Source: Colletotrichum lupini (taxonomy: Eukaryota; Ascomycota; Sordariomycetes; Glomerellales; Glomerellaceae). Taken from it: a stretch of DNA of 64,000 nucleotides. The notes under the pieces are model-generated. The model worked only from the letters and a program-made list of their open reading frames with translations, was not told where the DNA came from and searched no databases. How positions within the stretch are numbered: the first letter of the stretch is position 1; each line of letters opens with the position of its first letter. The position numbers and the translations under genes are program-made. The stretch lies in the NCBI RefSeq assembly GCF_023278565.1, contig NC_064679.1, forward strand, positions 3,596,001 to 3,660,000, written 5' to 3'. Of the stretch, positions 11,313-23,817 are shown piece by piece.

Positions 11313-13490
11313 CTAAGACAAGAGGACCTTGATCTCCCCCGTGGTCCGAGGGAATAGGTCTCGCAGCAACTGAGGCTCGTCACCCTCATCAGCTGACGCA
11401 CCGTCACCGGCTGACAGCTCGTCCGCTAAGAGCAACATCTGCTCGACGTGCTCAAACTCGTCGCAGAATCTTTCCGCAGCCTTTTCGGTGAGTTCTCGCG
11501 CCAGACTTGAATCTTGCAGGCGCTTAACATTCTCCATGGCGTCCATCAGCGCCGATGGTAAGAAGTCGTCCAGAGCCTGGCTGGCTCGACTCAGAGCTGG
11601 CGGCTGTACCTCGTCAAGCGACGCTACCTTCTTCACATCGCTGGCGTCCGTCGTAAAATTGCTTAAGGATTCAAGAATCTGCGCCAGACCAGAACCACGG
11701 CGGAAGAACTGGTATTGCTCTTCCGTGAGCTTCTTGCTCTCCTCTACAACCCTCTCCTGCAGCCGCTGTGTTCTTCTTTGAGTAAAGTCGAAAGGCTCGA
11801 GGGCATGCTTTGCTGCAAGCAAGCAGTTTGTTATGAAGATGGCACCAGCCGGTTGCCTCACACCTTTGGCCATATTTTCGCAACCTGCCAAGAAAGGCTC
11901 AAAGGCCTCTGCAAGAATTGGCTGAAAGTCGGCCTCGCGGTCCGATGACGACGCTAGCGAAATCTCGTACGTTTTCATGACCGCAGTAAGCTGCTTCAGT
12001 GCTTCGAGTAAAAAGTCTGGAGGCACAAGGTCAGAAGGCGTCTGCTGGAAATCGCCTTGTAGAGTTGCGATGTGATCCCTCATGAGCGATCGGAACTGCC
12101 TTAATGCGCCCGACTCAAGTCCCGTCATAAGCTCTAACAGCGCACACTCGCTGCCCAAAAGTTTGGCAAAGGTGTATCGATAGAAGCCAAGAATGTTGGC
12201 CAACTTGTAGGCGAGAATAGTCTCTTCGTTGGACTGAATGACCTGCTCGACTCTCTGCCTCAGCATTCTCGTTGCCCCTGAGACATCTCGGTCCACAAGG
12301 TCGTTCAGCGCCTTGAGAGCATCAAAGTCGGGTGCTGTCTCAGCGTCACCTTCGCCCAGAAGCTGCCAGAGCTCATTTGCCCGGCCCGTCTGGAGTCCCT
12401 TGGCGATTTCGTCGCCTTCCGAGACGAAAAGGATTTCCAGAGCCTCTCTCTCACTGACAGTGGCCGAGTGTATCCAGGCGAGCATGTCGCCCACATAACG
12501 AAGCGGATCGTGGGCAGCCATCTCGATAGGCTTAACCGAGTGATCTTCGAGACCTGCGGCCGTTCTACCTGTCAAGGCGACGTGAAAAGCGTCGGACAGT
12601 ATGCGTTCTCTAGCTTCCGCAAAGAAGTCTAGGCAATTCTGGAAGAGCGATGGCCGCTCTGCAAGAACTCTAATGGCGCGACGAATTGATGAGTTCATCT
12701 GGGGGTTCTCGAGGTTCAGTGTTCTGAATTCCCGCTGGACCCATTTATACAACTTTTGGAAGGCAAGACCGAGATTCTTGGATGTCTGCTCCATAAGTTG
12801 CAGGCCCAGCGTCTGCTTCTCAAATCCGAGTAGAATCTCGCAGTCCTGGCTGACTCGTTTTGCCTTGTAAAGAGCAGCGAAGAAATTGTCGTCAACAGGT
12901 TCGGCGGTTGATGTCAGAGAGGCGACCTCGTCATCAGAAAGGATAAAGTGACTGCGCAATGTCTTGAGAAGTTGCTGTTTAGATTCCACGTCTGCTCTCT
13001 GATTCATCAACGATGAAGCGTCTTCCAGAATAGGCCCCGTCTCCTGTTGAGCTGCAGTAATCCGACCCCTCACATCTTGATAGTTGTGATTTAACTTGTC
13101 CAGAGTAGCCCCTATGCGACGCAGTTGCTAAAGGGGATGTTAGTCAACGAATTGGTGATTTTGGGCCAAGGGACTCACATCGGCGACTCGGCCAAACTGG
13201 GAGACAATCTCCCCATTGCTGTCAATCACCTCCTTCTGTAGGCCTAACCGTAACTGACGGCGTGTCTCGGGCGTATTCTTGAGGTTGCGACTGTCGAGCA
13301 ATTGCAAGGCATCCCGAAATTCGGAATCGGCATACGATGTTGAAAGAACAGTAGTCACCTTGGATGAAATAGGGTTCAACGCCCTCGCCGATGATGTGGT
13401 TGAGGGCGACTGGGGCATATTGCCGATACTAGAACTGGACACATCTCTGCTGGGCAGTGGTCTCAAGGAAGGCGGCGGAGCAGAGACCAT
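11313..13490 (-). CDS. COG6: conserved oligomeric Golgi complex subunit 6
   Basis: Two exons, 13490-13179 and 13127-11313, join in phase 0 across a 51-nt intron to give 708 residues, the usual fungal COG6 size. COG6 belongs to lobe B of the COG complex. This multisubunit tether on cis/medial Golgi membranes captures retrograde intra-Golgi vesicles and so keeps glycosyltransferases in place. Evidence is the family start block [24 protein letters not shown] preceded by a Ser/Pro-rich head. Long amphipathic helices follow, including [23 protein letters not shown] and [26 protein letters not shown] blocks, then a mostly helical C-terminal half. No signal peptide or membrane segment is visible, as expected for a peripheral protein. 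The gene is divergent from ATG9, and the shared 1.4-kb spacer could couple their promoters, but nothing in the sequence proves this. Confidence 0.93.
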
Positions 13491-14867
13491 GGTGAGGAAC
13501 AGTAAGTGAGCCAGCGGAGATCATCAACGCGCTCGTAAGAGTGGCTGATGATCAAGATTGGAAGGGATCAGGATACCGGGTTGCAGCTGCTAGTTGCCTA
13601 CGGGGGAGTCGATATGCCCTTCTTGGTTGGACTGACACCTGTAACTAGGGACTAAGACATGAAGGATAGAGGGCTACCTTCTTCTCCATCCCTACCTCGA
13701 GTTACGTAAGATACTCTGTACTTCCAAACCAAGCTGAGTTATGTGCCTCACAGGTCTAAGGTAGTTCCATGGGCACCTAAGGGTACTTCATTGGTCTTGA
13801 GGAAGGGTACCTAGGTACCTTAGGTGCCTTAGATAAGTTACCTCCTCAAGGTGCCTAAGATAAGATATAAGTAAACACGTTGATAAGACACCTTACCATG
13901 ACGTCCAAACCCTTGGGCCAAAGAACCTAGGGAAGGCGGTCGAGAATACCTTAATAGCTGGGGGGATTGACGGCAAAAGTGCCTTGACCGCCTGCTGCCT
14001 GTGTCCACCTTCCCCACTCATGGTGCCGCCTGAGCCATGCCGTCACCTGGATGTGTGCGCACCACCAGCTATGGTACCTACCTAGCTGCCTACCTACTTG
14101 CCGGAGGGACCTGGGAGACAGACATGGGAAGCCAAAGCAAAAGGTGCTGGCCCCTCCACGACCCGTTCTGAACTTTGAGAAACACTACTACCTACCTGAC
14201 TACATCTTCGGTTTCCTTTGGGCATTTCCTCTGTCTGCCGCTTAGGTGAAAACCGTCCGTTCCTGGCGACCTTGGCGTGGCACGCGTGGTTGACATAACA
14301 GACATATGCAGGCAAAGCATCTATCTATCTCTGCCTGCCTTAAACAGCGCTGCCGTCTTCCTCTTCTTCCTACCTGCCTTGCCATACGCACTGTAATCGC
14401 CTTTCTAGGTACTCTCCTGACATCGGACTGGAAGATTTCCTGTGCAGTAGCTAGCTTTCCTTGTCTCACTGTGTTGTCAACTTACCTACCTGAGCTGACC
14501 AGGCGTCACTCCGCATAGGCTTGTGAGTCTGAAGTCCTTCACCCCAACACTTCCCATGGCTTCTGTCACCTGCAACCACCCGAGATAGCCACATGACCGC
14601 TAAATCACATATCAAGTGACAACAACAGAGCTACCTTCAAACCGTTTTGCAGTTTACACCTCACCACTCTCCCGAGCTGACCTAAAGACCGTTCAGGAAT
14701 GCGATAACAAACCGACCTTTGCCTCCAAATCCGACTGCCTCTCGTCGCGCAAGCTGCATTCGTTCGATCCTCCTCCAAATCAGACCCCGACCGAGCGCCA
14801 TGAGCGACGGCCATAAGCCCTGACGACCGATTACTCCTTCGCGAAACCCGATTTGTCTCTCTTCGAC
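13491..14867. promoter_or_regulatory. divergent intergenic promoter region COG6/ATG9
   Basis: This 1.38-kb spacer separates the starts of COG6 (-) and ATG9 (+). It holds a strong cluster of TACCTAGGTACCTTAGGTGCCTTAG-like words at about 13806-13862 and further TACCTACC words at 14072-14098. The distal part before ATG9 is a long leader with upstream ATGs. I assign promoter function from gene orientation, not from a recognised factor site. Confidence 0.5.
14800..14823 (+). promoter_or_regulatory. short upstream ORF in the ATG9 leader
   Basis: A seven-codon frame (ATG to TGA, MSDGHKP) ends 44 nt before the ATG9 start codon. Another possible short frame begins at about 14594. If the mRNA 5' end lies upstream of 14800, this uORF would lower ATG9 translation or allow reinitiation. 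Transcript start data are not available here. Confidence 0.45.
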
Positions 14868-17781
14868 ATGGCTTCCAATATCTTCCCTCAACTCGGCCCA
14901 CTGTCTCGAGGGTCGAGGTCGTTTTACAAGGAACTCAGAGGAGATACTGACGGCGACCTGGATATCGAGGAACACGCAGGTCTGGATGTGGACGAGGAGA
15001 ACCTGCAAGAGCAGTTTCAAGACTATGACCTGGACCACATGCCAGGCCTCACAGCAGAAGACAGCCACGCGACTCTCGACAGCAATGCCAACCTGCTCAA
15101 AACACCTGTAGGAGCCACACCGGGGCCGACTGGTCGCGGGACTCATCGCGGCGGAATCCGACAAGAGTCGAGTCCACGATGGCTGGGACAGGATGATGAT
15201 GGAGATAACGACGTCCCGGCTTCTTTGCTGGTTGAGCCACACGAAGTGGTAGCGCAGTCCAAAGGATCTGGGCGGAGGAAGCCAGCTGCTACTCCGTCGA
15301 GGCAGAACGCAATACCTGGTCCCTCTAGTCGACGAACCCATGCTCAATGGGAGGCCACACAAGCGCAGCAAAGGCTTCATCCAGCAGATCTCGTCAAACC
15401 AATCCGGCCCCAGGCGAAGCGATATCCCAGAGGCCTTGCGGCGAACAACGAGAAAGAAAAGGCTCTTTGGAGATGGGTTAATGTCTCGAACCTCGACTTC
15501 TTCGTTCAGGATGTCTACTACTACTATCGAGGGAGCGGTTTCTGGTGTATCGTGTGCGCGCGGGCGTTGCACCTGGTGTAAGTCGAGACTTTGAGTCTGC
15601 TGGATATTGACAGTACACGTGAAAGATGCTGACCAAATACTTTCAGAGAATCTGCCTTCTTCGCCGTATTTTTGACCTTTCTCACTCAATGTGTCGAGTA
15701 CACAAAAATCCCTAACAGCAACTCGTTGAAAGAAGTTACGATTCCTCAGTGCACCAGAAAGATGTCATTCATGTGGAACACAGGCTTGTGGCTGTACGTC
15801 TTCTACTTTATATGGAAGACGGTACAGTTCACCATGGATCTTCGGCGTCTGAACCATATGCGCAACTTCTACGTTTATCTACTAGAGATACCGGAGGAGG
15901 ATATGCAGACCGTTTCCTGGCAAGACATCGTTGCCCGCGTTATGGCCTTGCGGGACGCGAACCCCAAAACAGCCATCAACGTGCGCCCATCTGCGCGAGA
16001 GTGGATGCGCAATCAGTCCAAGGAGAGGCTAGATGCTGCAGACATTGCCAACCGTCTCATGAGGAGAGAGAACTACTTGATAGCCATGATGAATAAGGAT
16101 ATTCTCGACCTTACGCTGCCGATACCCTTCTTGCGACAACACCAGTTCTTTTCCCGAAGTTTGGAATGGAACTTGCATTTCGCAATCCTGACTTATGTCT
16201 TCGACTCCAACAACCAGGTCCACCAAGAGTTTCTCAAGGCTGATCGCCGAGGCCTCTTAAGCATCAAGTTGAAGTCGAGGCTGGTCTTTGCTGGGATCAT
16301 CAACTTATTGATTGGGCCATTCGTGGTCGCTTATCTCATTGTGGTGCATGCATTCACGTACTACAATGTAAGTCCTTTCCATTGTGACGTTACGAAGATC
16401 ACATCAGAGAAGCTAATATATTGGGCAACAGGAGTACCAGAAAGACCCTTCAACTTTCAGCCATAGAAGGTACACGCCTCTTGCAGAGTGGAAGTTTCGC
16501 GAGTTCAACGAGGTTCCGCATCTCTTCCAGGAGCGTATTAACATGTCTTATCCGTTTGCGAGTCGATACATTGACCAGTTCCCAAAAAAAATGACGGAAC
16601 AATTTGCTAGAACGGTAACCTTCGTCGCAGGAGCCATTACTTCAGTTCTTGCCGTCGCCTCATTCCTCGATCCGCAGCTGTTTCTCGGGTTCGAGATCAC
16701 GTCTGAGCGATCAGCACTGTTCTATATCGGCGTGTTCGCCGCCATATGGGCGGCTGCAAGAGGCATGATCTCTGAGGAGACAACTGTGTTCAATCCAGAG
16801 CACGCCTTGCTCTATGTCATTGAGTACACGCGCTATATGCCAGACCACTGGAAGGACCGTCTTCATACAGCCGACGTAAAGCGTGAATTCTCGGAGCTTT
16901 ACAAGCTCAAGCTGGTGATTCTGATCGAGGAGATCATTGGTATACTTACGGCCTCGCTGGTACTGATCTTCTCGGCACCGAAATGCAGCGATCAGATCAT
17001 CGATTTCTTCCGGGAATTCACAATCCACGTGGATGGAGTTGGCTATATCTGCTCGTTCGCCGAGTTCGATTTCAAGAAGGGCGTGGGCAAGGCCAAGCAA
17101 CAGTCCGGCCCTGGCGACGTTCGAGAAGACTATTATTCCACGAAACATAACAAGATGGCAGCATCTTACTATGGCTTCTTGGACAACTATGTGATCAACC
17201 CGAAAACGGGCATCCCGGGCCATTTACCGCCAGGGAGTCGTCATCCTTTCCATCCTCCACCAGCGTTCCCGGGGCTGAACTCGCCAACGCTGGCGGCCGA
17301 TATGCAAAGTTCCAGACTGGGTCGGCATGACCTATCGCGAAGTCGAGCTCCTCCTGGTGGTGGAGTTGGACAACAAACTCGAACGCCGAGGTTCGGGCCC
17401 TCGATGACGGCTCCGTCGCCGATGGCATCAATGCTACTCGATCCACACCACCAACCGGCCGCAACAGGGTTCGGCGCCCGAAGTACGCATCGGAGCCGAC
17501 CCGGTCGGGGGGGATACCAAGGTGAAGGTATAATTGAAGAGTCAACTGAAGACGGGCTCGCCACAGACGCCCGACTGCATTCTCAAGGACCATTTGAAGA
17601 CGAGATGTATGGGGGCTCAGGACCTTTAGGCGAGTCTGTATGGGAGACATCGCCGCCCAAAGGGTTGAGTCGAGAAAACAGCATGGCTGATGCAGGCGAG
17701 CAAGACGCCGGGGTACTGGGGCTGATTTACCAATTCCAGCAGGCCCACCGTAGCAACCCCCAAGGTGGAGGAGGGCTCTAA
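14868..17781 (+). CDS. ATG9: autophagy-related lipid scramblase ATG9
   Basis: Three exons, 14868-15577, 15647-16367 and 16432-17781, give 926 residues. Phases agree (2, then 0). ATG9 is the multispanning protein of autophagosome-seeding vesicles. It forms trimers and scrambles lipids delivered by Atg2. The first 190 residues are acidic then Ser/Gly-rich and lack family structure. The conserved core starts at about residue 200 with WRWVNVSNLDFFVQDVYYYY. It continues through several hydrophobic segments, including FYFIWKTVQF- and GIINLLIGPFVVAYLIVVHAF-like ones. The family block YTPLAEWKFREFNEVPHLFQERI spans the second splice site, followed by SYPFASRYIDQFPK. The C-terminal 250 residues are Gly/Pro/Ser-rich and disordered. 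The start used is the ATG after CTCTTCGAC. The upstream non-ATG codons of the same frame are ignored. Confidence 0.96.
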
Positions 17782-20700
17782 TGCGGTAACACCATAGATA
17801 ATGTTATGGGTTCGTTAACTACTTAGTAGACGAGAATGAAACTTGAGTAAACGGTCCAGGGGGCCATGGATCCAATGGGTTTCCACACTTTCAGTCCTTG
17901 CCGTAGGTCTGCCACGGTTGGCAAAGGAATGCGAAGGAGGATACCCGGCTCAAGAAGCCCAGTCGTATACACACAGGTAGTATTGTTATAGAAATGAAAT
18001 AGACGGCAATGACCATTTGAAGAAAAAATTGAAAATCTCAACCACTAGCACGGGGACGTGACGTTCTCTTGCTTTCGCCGACGGGGCGGACGCCGGACCG
18101 GACCGGGAAGGGAGATGTCGTATCTCCGAGCAGCCCGCACACGTGCTCCAGAGCACCGTGTGAGCGCCTCTGGGCGAGGCGGTTCACAGAAGAGGATCGG
18201 GATGCAAAAAAGGCGCGCCGCGCAAGCTTAAATACGCAATAAATAGGGGGGTTGCAAGAGAGTCGAGCTAAGTCAGTGGGCGTAGGTTCGAGCATTCGAG
18301 TGGCTATGGGCGGTAGGTTCTATGTAGGCTGTGTACATCGTGAGTACTAACCAAGTAATAGCCGGCGAAGCAGTACGGGTTCTCGGGACAGTGGAAACGG
18401 CAAAGAGTTTTCTGTCGGACGCATGACGAGGTGGATGGGCGGCCTAGGGCTGGAGATTGATAAGATGAGATTAGATGCAAGCAATGGAGGCCCGAGTGCC
18501 GTGTCAGTAAAGGGTGAAAGGGCCAAGGCTACTGACAACCGAGATGAACGAATATGAAAGCCTTGATCGTATCTTGCATTGCACCATTGCGATTGCAGTG
18601 AGACAAGACGACTTTGGCGCTCTCTTCCGTGTTGTCTCCTTTCCCCTATCAGCCGCAGGTCTGCAAGTATCGAACCCGTGAGCCCATCGTGTTGAATCCT
18701 ACCATATGCCATGTCTGGGGAAGAGACAGCAGAACGAGAGAGAGGAAGGAGAGTGCCCTTGTCTTCGTTGGCTGTGTTCGCATCCGTACCGTGTGCGCCG
18801 ACCACGCAGCAGTATCACCTAAATCAGTGACAGGGGTAGATGACATGACCCGCCAAAGGGGTGCGATAATTCCAGAACCGAGGCCGGAGGTTCCATGATT
18901 TTACGAAGAAGTATTGAAGCGAGGACGCAAACAAATGGGTCACTGTCCCCCGGAGCCTTTTGTCAAATCCAGCTTTCTCAAGGGTCAGATGCTTCTTCTG
19001 TCCTTCTAGAAAGACGATGAGACAGGAGAGTGAGTGCCGGGCAGGGGCGTGCTTGTGAGGCTATGAGGGCATTACCACTTGACTGGATTTGACATATTGT
19101 TTGCAGTGGAGGTGCTCACTCTCTATTGAGACCCAGCTCAGGGACCCATCACCACCTCAGCCATTAACCGGGTAGCTTCAAAGTCACTTTGTCTTCCTAG
19201 CCACTTGCCGGAGGGCGCTTATAGGGAGAGTCGGAACACTGGAGACACCGGCCAGGCGGATCCATTGAAAGCACGGGCTGGATCCGGGGGGTCGGCCGAA
19301 CCCTTGACGGACTTAGCTAAGCGAGTGAAGAAAGGGACGGGTAAACCGAAGAAGAAAAAAGAATGAACACAGTAATCCTCATCTTGGGGGTTTCCGATAC
19401 TCGTTTTGAGCACTGATGATGGGAGTCGGAGGTCCAGCCATCCCCTGGTCTCATCTCGAGCTAAATCTGTCGTCCTCAAATGGAGGGAAAAGGTTGAATG
19501 ATGCATCGATACAAAGTCTGATGTGTTGGGGGCGACTATTGGGGTGGATGTGGTCACATCGGATGTAAAGTCAGCGTCATGATTTGTCTTTCTGGCATCT
19601 GCACGGTCAGGGAGGAAAACGTAGAAATGATACTGCCAACAACGCAACGATACATACACTGGCCACACTGCGGCTTACCGCGACCGCGGCGTTCGATTGC
19701 TTCACGGACATAGAAGTGTGGTTGATCCTACGGATACATGTGGGCGGAGAGACGTGGCGAAGGGTCAGCAGACAGAGATGAGATTGATAACAAAAAGCCA
19801 GGGGAAGAAATCCACACAGATCTTACTAGGATGACCCACTCTGCCTGCCACTGACCAGATTTTCAAAATACCAGATGCAATGATAGCCCCGATAGGGAGA
19901 GACTGGGACTGGGGGAAAGGTTTTGACAAAACAGGATGGAAAAGCTGGAAAAAGAGGTCAAGTGCCTACTGGCTGCTGGCAAGCCGGGTCTTGGGGAAAA
20001 GCGGGCCGCTGATCTCCGAGGCCGCAACAGACGAGACCCGAGGTTGGACTCTGGAATCTGGACTGTCCATTTGAGTGTTGAGCTGGAACACTTTTGAGGA
20101 CACTGTCTGGTACCGCTCTTTCGTTTCTGGGTTTGCCCCCCTTCTTCTTGACCTATTCCCGGTCTTGCTATTCTGATGTCTACGGAAACATTGGGACAAC
20201 AATACATTCTCCTCTCGTTTTCCAGGTAAAGAAATGTTGGCTCACTGTGTCGCCATGCTCTGCCATTTATCAAAAATTCAGTAAACACTCGATACTTGTT
20301 ACGAGGAACTCCAAGGGCGATATGCCTGTTTGCATCTTAGCAATGTGGACATGCCAACGCATATCCAGAGACATATACTCAATGTTCCAAGGGCAAATGT
20401 GCCTGATATATCAATCGAAGCCCGTGCCTTATGGCCAAAAGTCCGTTGGCGTTGGAAGATACCTTTGGTAGGCCGGGCTGTAGTTCGCCCGGGAGTCCCT
20501 GGAAAACCACCTCAGCTCGCCTTAAACCCGCTGGGAGGAGAAACTTCTATGACTTCTATGACCCAACCAAGTATCTTCCAACTGCCACCAATGTACCTTA
20601 CCTTGCCTTGCCTTGATACATCCACCACTCAACAAGATAGCTACGTTAGGTAAGGTAGTCAAGAGATGTGCGGAAACTGCAACACAGAGCATGTCTCACC

Positions 20701-21427
20701 GACCAAGTAATAATTGTTTACCTGGAGTCTTGGGCCAGGTAATGTGAGGTATGAGATTTCTCCCCATTCTCTGGGTACGCAGTACTCCGTACCCAGGTGC
20801 CAATACCTTAGCTCCCCTCTCTTTCTCGGCCCCGACATCCAATCCACAGTAAATGTACCTTCACGTTAGCCCCGGCCTCCACTGCCTGTGCTTTACCTGA
20901 CTCTGCTAGCTCCAATTGGCCTTTTTTTTTTTTCCCTCTCCTGCTAGTTACGACGTGGTTTGGCCTTCCTTACCTCCGCCGTTCCTACAACCTCAAGTCT
21001 CGCAACTGCCACCTGCATACCAACCGTGCATCGCAACTCCCAACGCACGGCGCCGTGAGCTTCAAGGTCGCTCGCTTCTTCCTAATAGCTCCCATTGCAC
21101 TCGCCCTCGTCATTGCACGCCGTTGCCCGACACTTGTCGACTTTTCCCGGCCGAATCCATCATCGACGGCCCTATCCGATTGTATGCCCAGAGCCATAAG
21201 TTTCCCTAGGCCTACGAGAGCAGATCGCGAGTGAAAAGGAAAGAAAAAAAAAACCAGAGAAGCCATCGGCACAGACGGCCAACGCGATATTTTCCGTCTC
21301 TCCCTCAACGAGAGCTCCTCCCGCCACATCCGTGGTCGCCATCGCCGACCCCCTCGATCCCCCTCCAGCTGTCAATCTGGCGGCTCTTCAGCCCAAGCCC
21401 TACGGCGAAGCATCTGCTGTGGCCGCA
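17782..21427. other. 3.6-kb intergenic region between ATG9 and the mitoferrin gene
   Basis: The left end should hold the ATG9 3' UTR, the right end the promoter and a pyrimidine-rich leader of the carrier gene (about 20935-21200). Between them I find only unconvincing open frames of 60-150 codons on both strands, without domain or splice support. TACCTTACCTTGCC-type words occur near 20590-20612, an AGGTAAGG word near 20646-20656, and a TACTCCGTAC word near 20776. A poly-T run sits at about 20922-20934. Confidence 0.55.
21184..21234 (+). promoter_or_regulatory. possible uORF upstream of the mitoferrin gene
   Basis: A 16-residue frame (starts MPRAISFPRP, stop TGA) lies about 190 nt before the predicted start codon at 21428, inside the presumed leader. 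It matters only if the transcript starts upstream of it. The pyrimidine-rich character of 20935-21150 suggests this but does not prove it. Confidence 0.3.
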
Positions 21428-22857
21428 ATGGCCCAGCCCAATGCAGAGCCCGCCGAGGAATACGAGTGCGCAATGCCCCCATCTACACATTCATCACGCC
21501 TACATCTTCTGCCGCCACCCTTCGCCCTCGACTCCTCTTGACGATGACGCACACCATACCAGTACCCTCCTGCTGACTCTTTGCTCTACCAGCTATGAAT
21601 CTCTACCGCCCAACTTTTCCCTCGTGCAGAACATGGCTGCTGGGGCATTTGCGGGCATAGCGGTACGGCATACCCTTCATCTGCGGTCTCGGCCCCGAAT
21701 GAGCTGGCCCGCCTTCAAGTTTGATATTCCACAAGATCCCGGATGCTGATCATTATATTTGCAGGAGCATACCGTCATGTATCCGATTGACGCCATCAAG
21801 GTACGATGCGGCTCCCTTCCATAACTATAGATATCGCAGACGATCATCCGCTAACCCCGAGCTTTGCAGACTCGCATGCAGGTCCTGAACCCCAATCCCT
21901 CGGCCGTCTACAATGGTGTGATTCAAGGTACATACCGCATAGCTAGTCGCGAGGGCGTCCTGAGCTTGTGGAGAGGCATGTCCAGTGTTGTTGCCGGTGC
22001 CGGTGAGTGATTCCCTACCAGCACGACCGCTATTATGCTTAATGACTCCCTTTTGCTCACTATTCTAGGTCCCGCTCATGCTGTTTACTTCGCTACATAC
22101 GAAGCTGTCAAGCATGTAATGGGTGGCAACCAAGCTGGTGTCCACCATCCTCTGGCTGCTGCGACCAGTGGTGCTTGCGCTACGATCGCCAGCGATGCGC
22201 TGATGAACCCTTTCGATGGTGCGTGGTCTTAACGTCATCTAATTCCTCCACTCGTATTCCCAGTAGCTGACGTCGAGTTCATTTCAGTCATCAAGCAGCG
22301 CATGCAGATTCAGGGGTCGGCCAAGATGTACCGTTCCATGACCGATTGCGCCAAGTATGTCTACAAGACTGAGGGGTTGGCGGCTTTCTACGTCTCTTAC
22401 CCGACCACGCTCTCCATGACGGTGCCCTTCACTGCCCTCCAGTTCTTGGCGTACGAGTCCATATCGACGGCCATGAACCCCAACAAGGGATACGATCCCA
22501 CAACACATTGCTTGGCTGGTGGTGTCGCCGGTGGTTTCGCTGCCGCTTTGACTACACCTATGGATGTCATCAAGACGATGCTTCAGACCCGAGGAACTGC
22601 CACCGACCCAGCATTGAGGAACGTGAACGGATTCATGGCTGGTTGCCGGTTACTGTACGAGCGTGAGGGTTTCCGCGGATTTTTCAAGGGTGTGCGCCCC
22701 CGCGTGGTGACCACCATGCCCAGCACTGCCATTTGCTGGTCTGCCTACGAGGCTTGCAAGTATGTTGCCCTTAATCACTCATCAGCAAAGCACTATTCTA
22801 ATACAACAACCTTGCAGGGCCTACTTCATCTCCAAGAACGACAACCCGAACCCTTGA
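21428..22857 (+). CDS. mitochondrial iron carrier, mitoferrin type (Mrs3/Mrs4)
   Basis: Seven exons: 21428-21465, 21593-21662, 21765-21800, 21870-22002, 22069-22218, 22288-22759 and 22818-22857. They total 939 nt and 312 residues, and all phases close. The protein is a three-repeat mitochondrial carrier. Signature motifs are YPIDAIKTRMQ in repeat 1, PFDVIKQRMQ in repeat 2 and PMDVIKTMLQTRG in repeat 3. It matches the Mrs3/Mrs4 group, with NFSLVQNMAAGAFAGIAEHTVMYPID at the start of repeat 1 and GPAHAVYFATYEAVK at the end of it. Mitoferrins move ferrous iron across the inner membrane for haem and Fe-S cluster synthesis. The start ATG at 21428 is the only in-frame ATG after an upstream stop near 21197, and gives a normal short N-terminus. 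Tiny exons 1-3 make this gene easy to mis-annotate. Iron-responsive GATA or CCAAT sites were not evident in my reading of the upstream region. Confidence 0.93.
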
Positions 22858-23817
22858 AGGCGGTCCGCCGCTGCGCATATAGAAAAGAATGTCATTGACG
22901 ATTCGATCACCGATTAGAGCGGTCTTGTAAATTTAGAAATCAGGGTCGAGGCCCATGAGGAACTCGGACCACCGAATTGGTCTTTTTATACTTGGGGGTA
23001 CAATAAGCACGATACCAGCAATCCCGGCGAGCATTACTCTCCCTCTGCTAGGTAGTGGCGCGAGGAATGACACACGCCGTCTTCCAAGCGGGTCTATCTG
23101 GTGCCGGGGAGCTGGTGGTTTGGTAAAACGCAACGTTTGAAAGGATACTCAACATGTTGGCGTCAGGAAATGACGGACTTGCCTGGAGTTGGTATGCTCA
23201 CGGACGGATTTATAGAAACTAATCTGATATGCCGTCCCTCACTCTCCTCTACATTCGCCATGATCTGCCATTGGCATGTTCTGCCTCCACAGGCCTGTGA
23301 CAGCAACAGGTAAACATCACTGAACTACCGTTTCGGAATTTGTCAAGCATTCAGGTGATCTCGGCGCGCGGGATTCACGCTGAGTTAAACTATTAAAAGC
23401 CTCCAGCATGCGAGGCTTGCCCTCTGTCGATAACATGATCTGTATGGTCGTCTTCGTCTCCTTGCGAACACCGTCACTCTGACGGCAAGCGCAATTGTCT
23501 TGACGACGAGACTTGGTGACATTTCAACGCTTCAAACCGAAAGCCATGATGGAAAGATGTATTGGCACATTGTGTATATTTCTGACACCTTAGACAATGG
23601 AATCGACCCCAGATATCTGGGGAAGTGTGCACTTGACTGGCTTCTTGCCTCATGGCCTAGAGCCGTTTCCCCGTCTCAAACTACGAATGACGATAAAAAG
23701 TAATGCCGGCCGTTGAGTGAGGCCCCGTGAAACTCCAGGCTTTGACCTATAAAACTCCTTGATTCCATGCTGCGCTCTCTCAGAGTCTTTCTCAATGCTG
23801 TCACAACCCCGTCTTCA
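22858..23817. other. convergent intergenic region, no gene seen
   Basis: This 960-bp spacer lies between the stops of the mitoferrin gene (+) and DNJ1 (-). Open frames are at most 70 codons and unconvincing. It presumably holds both 3' UTRs. Confidence 0.65.

Noticed and set aside
14682..15689. 335-codon minus-strand frame over ATG9 exon 1
   Set aside because: It overlaps clearly coding ATG9 sequence and has no family resemblance.
18281..18300. GGTTCGAGCA word resembling a tRNA B box (similar words near 42551 and 62150)
   Set aside because: No matching A box at the right distance and no acceptor-stem pairing could be drawn around any of them.
20600..21427. Iron-responsive GATA/HapX sites upstream of the mitoferrin gene
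   Set aside because: I did not find an ATCWGATAA-type site on either strand by eye. Single GATA words are expected by chance.
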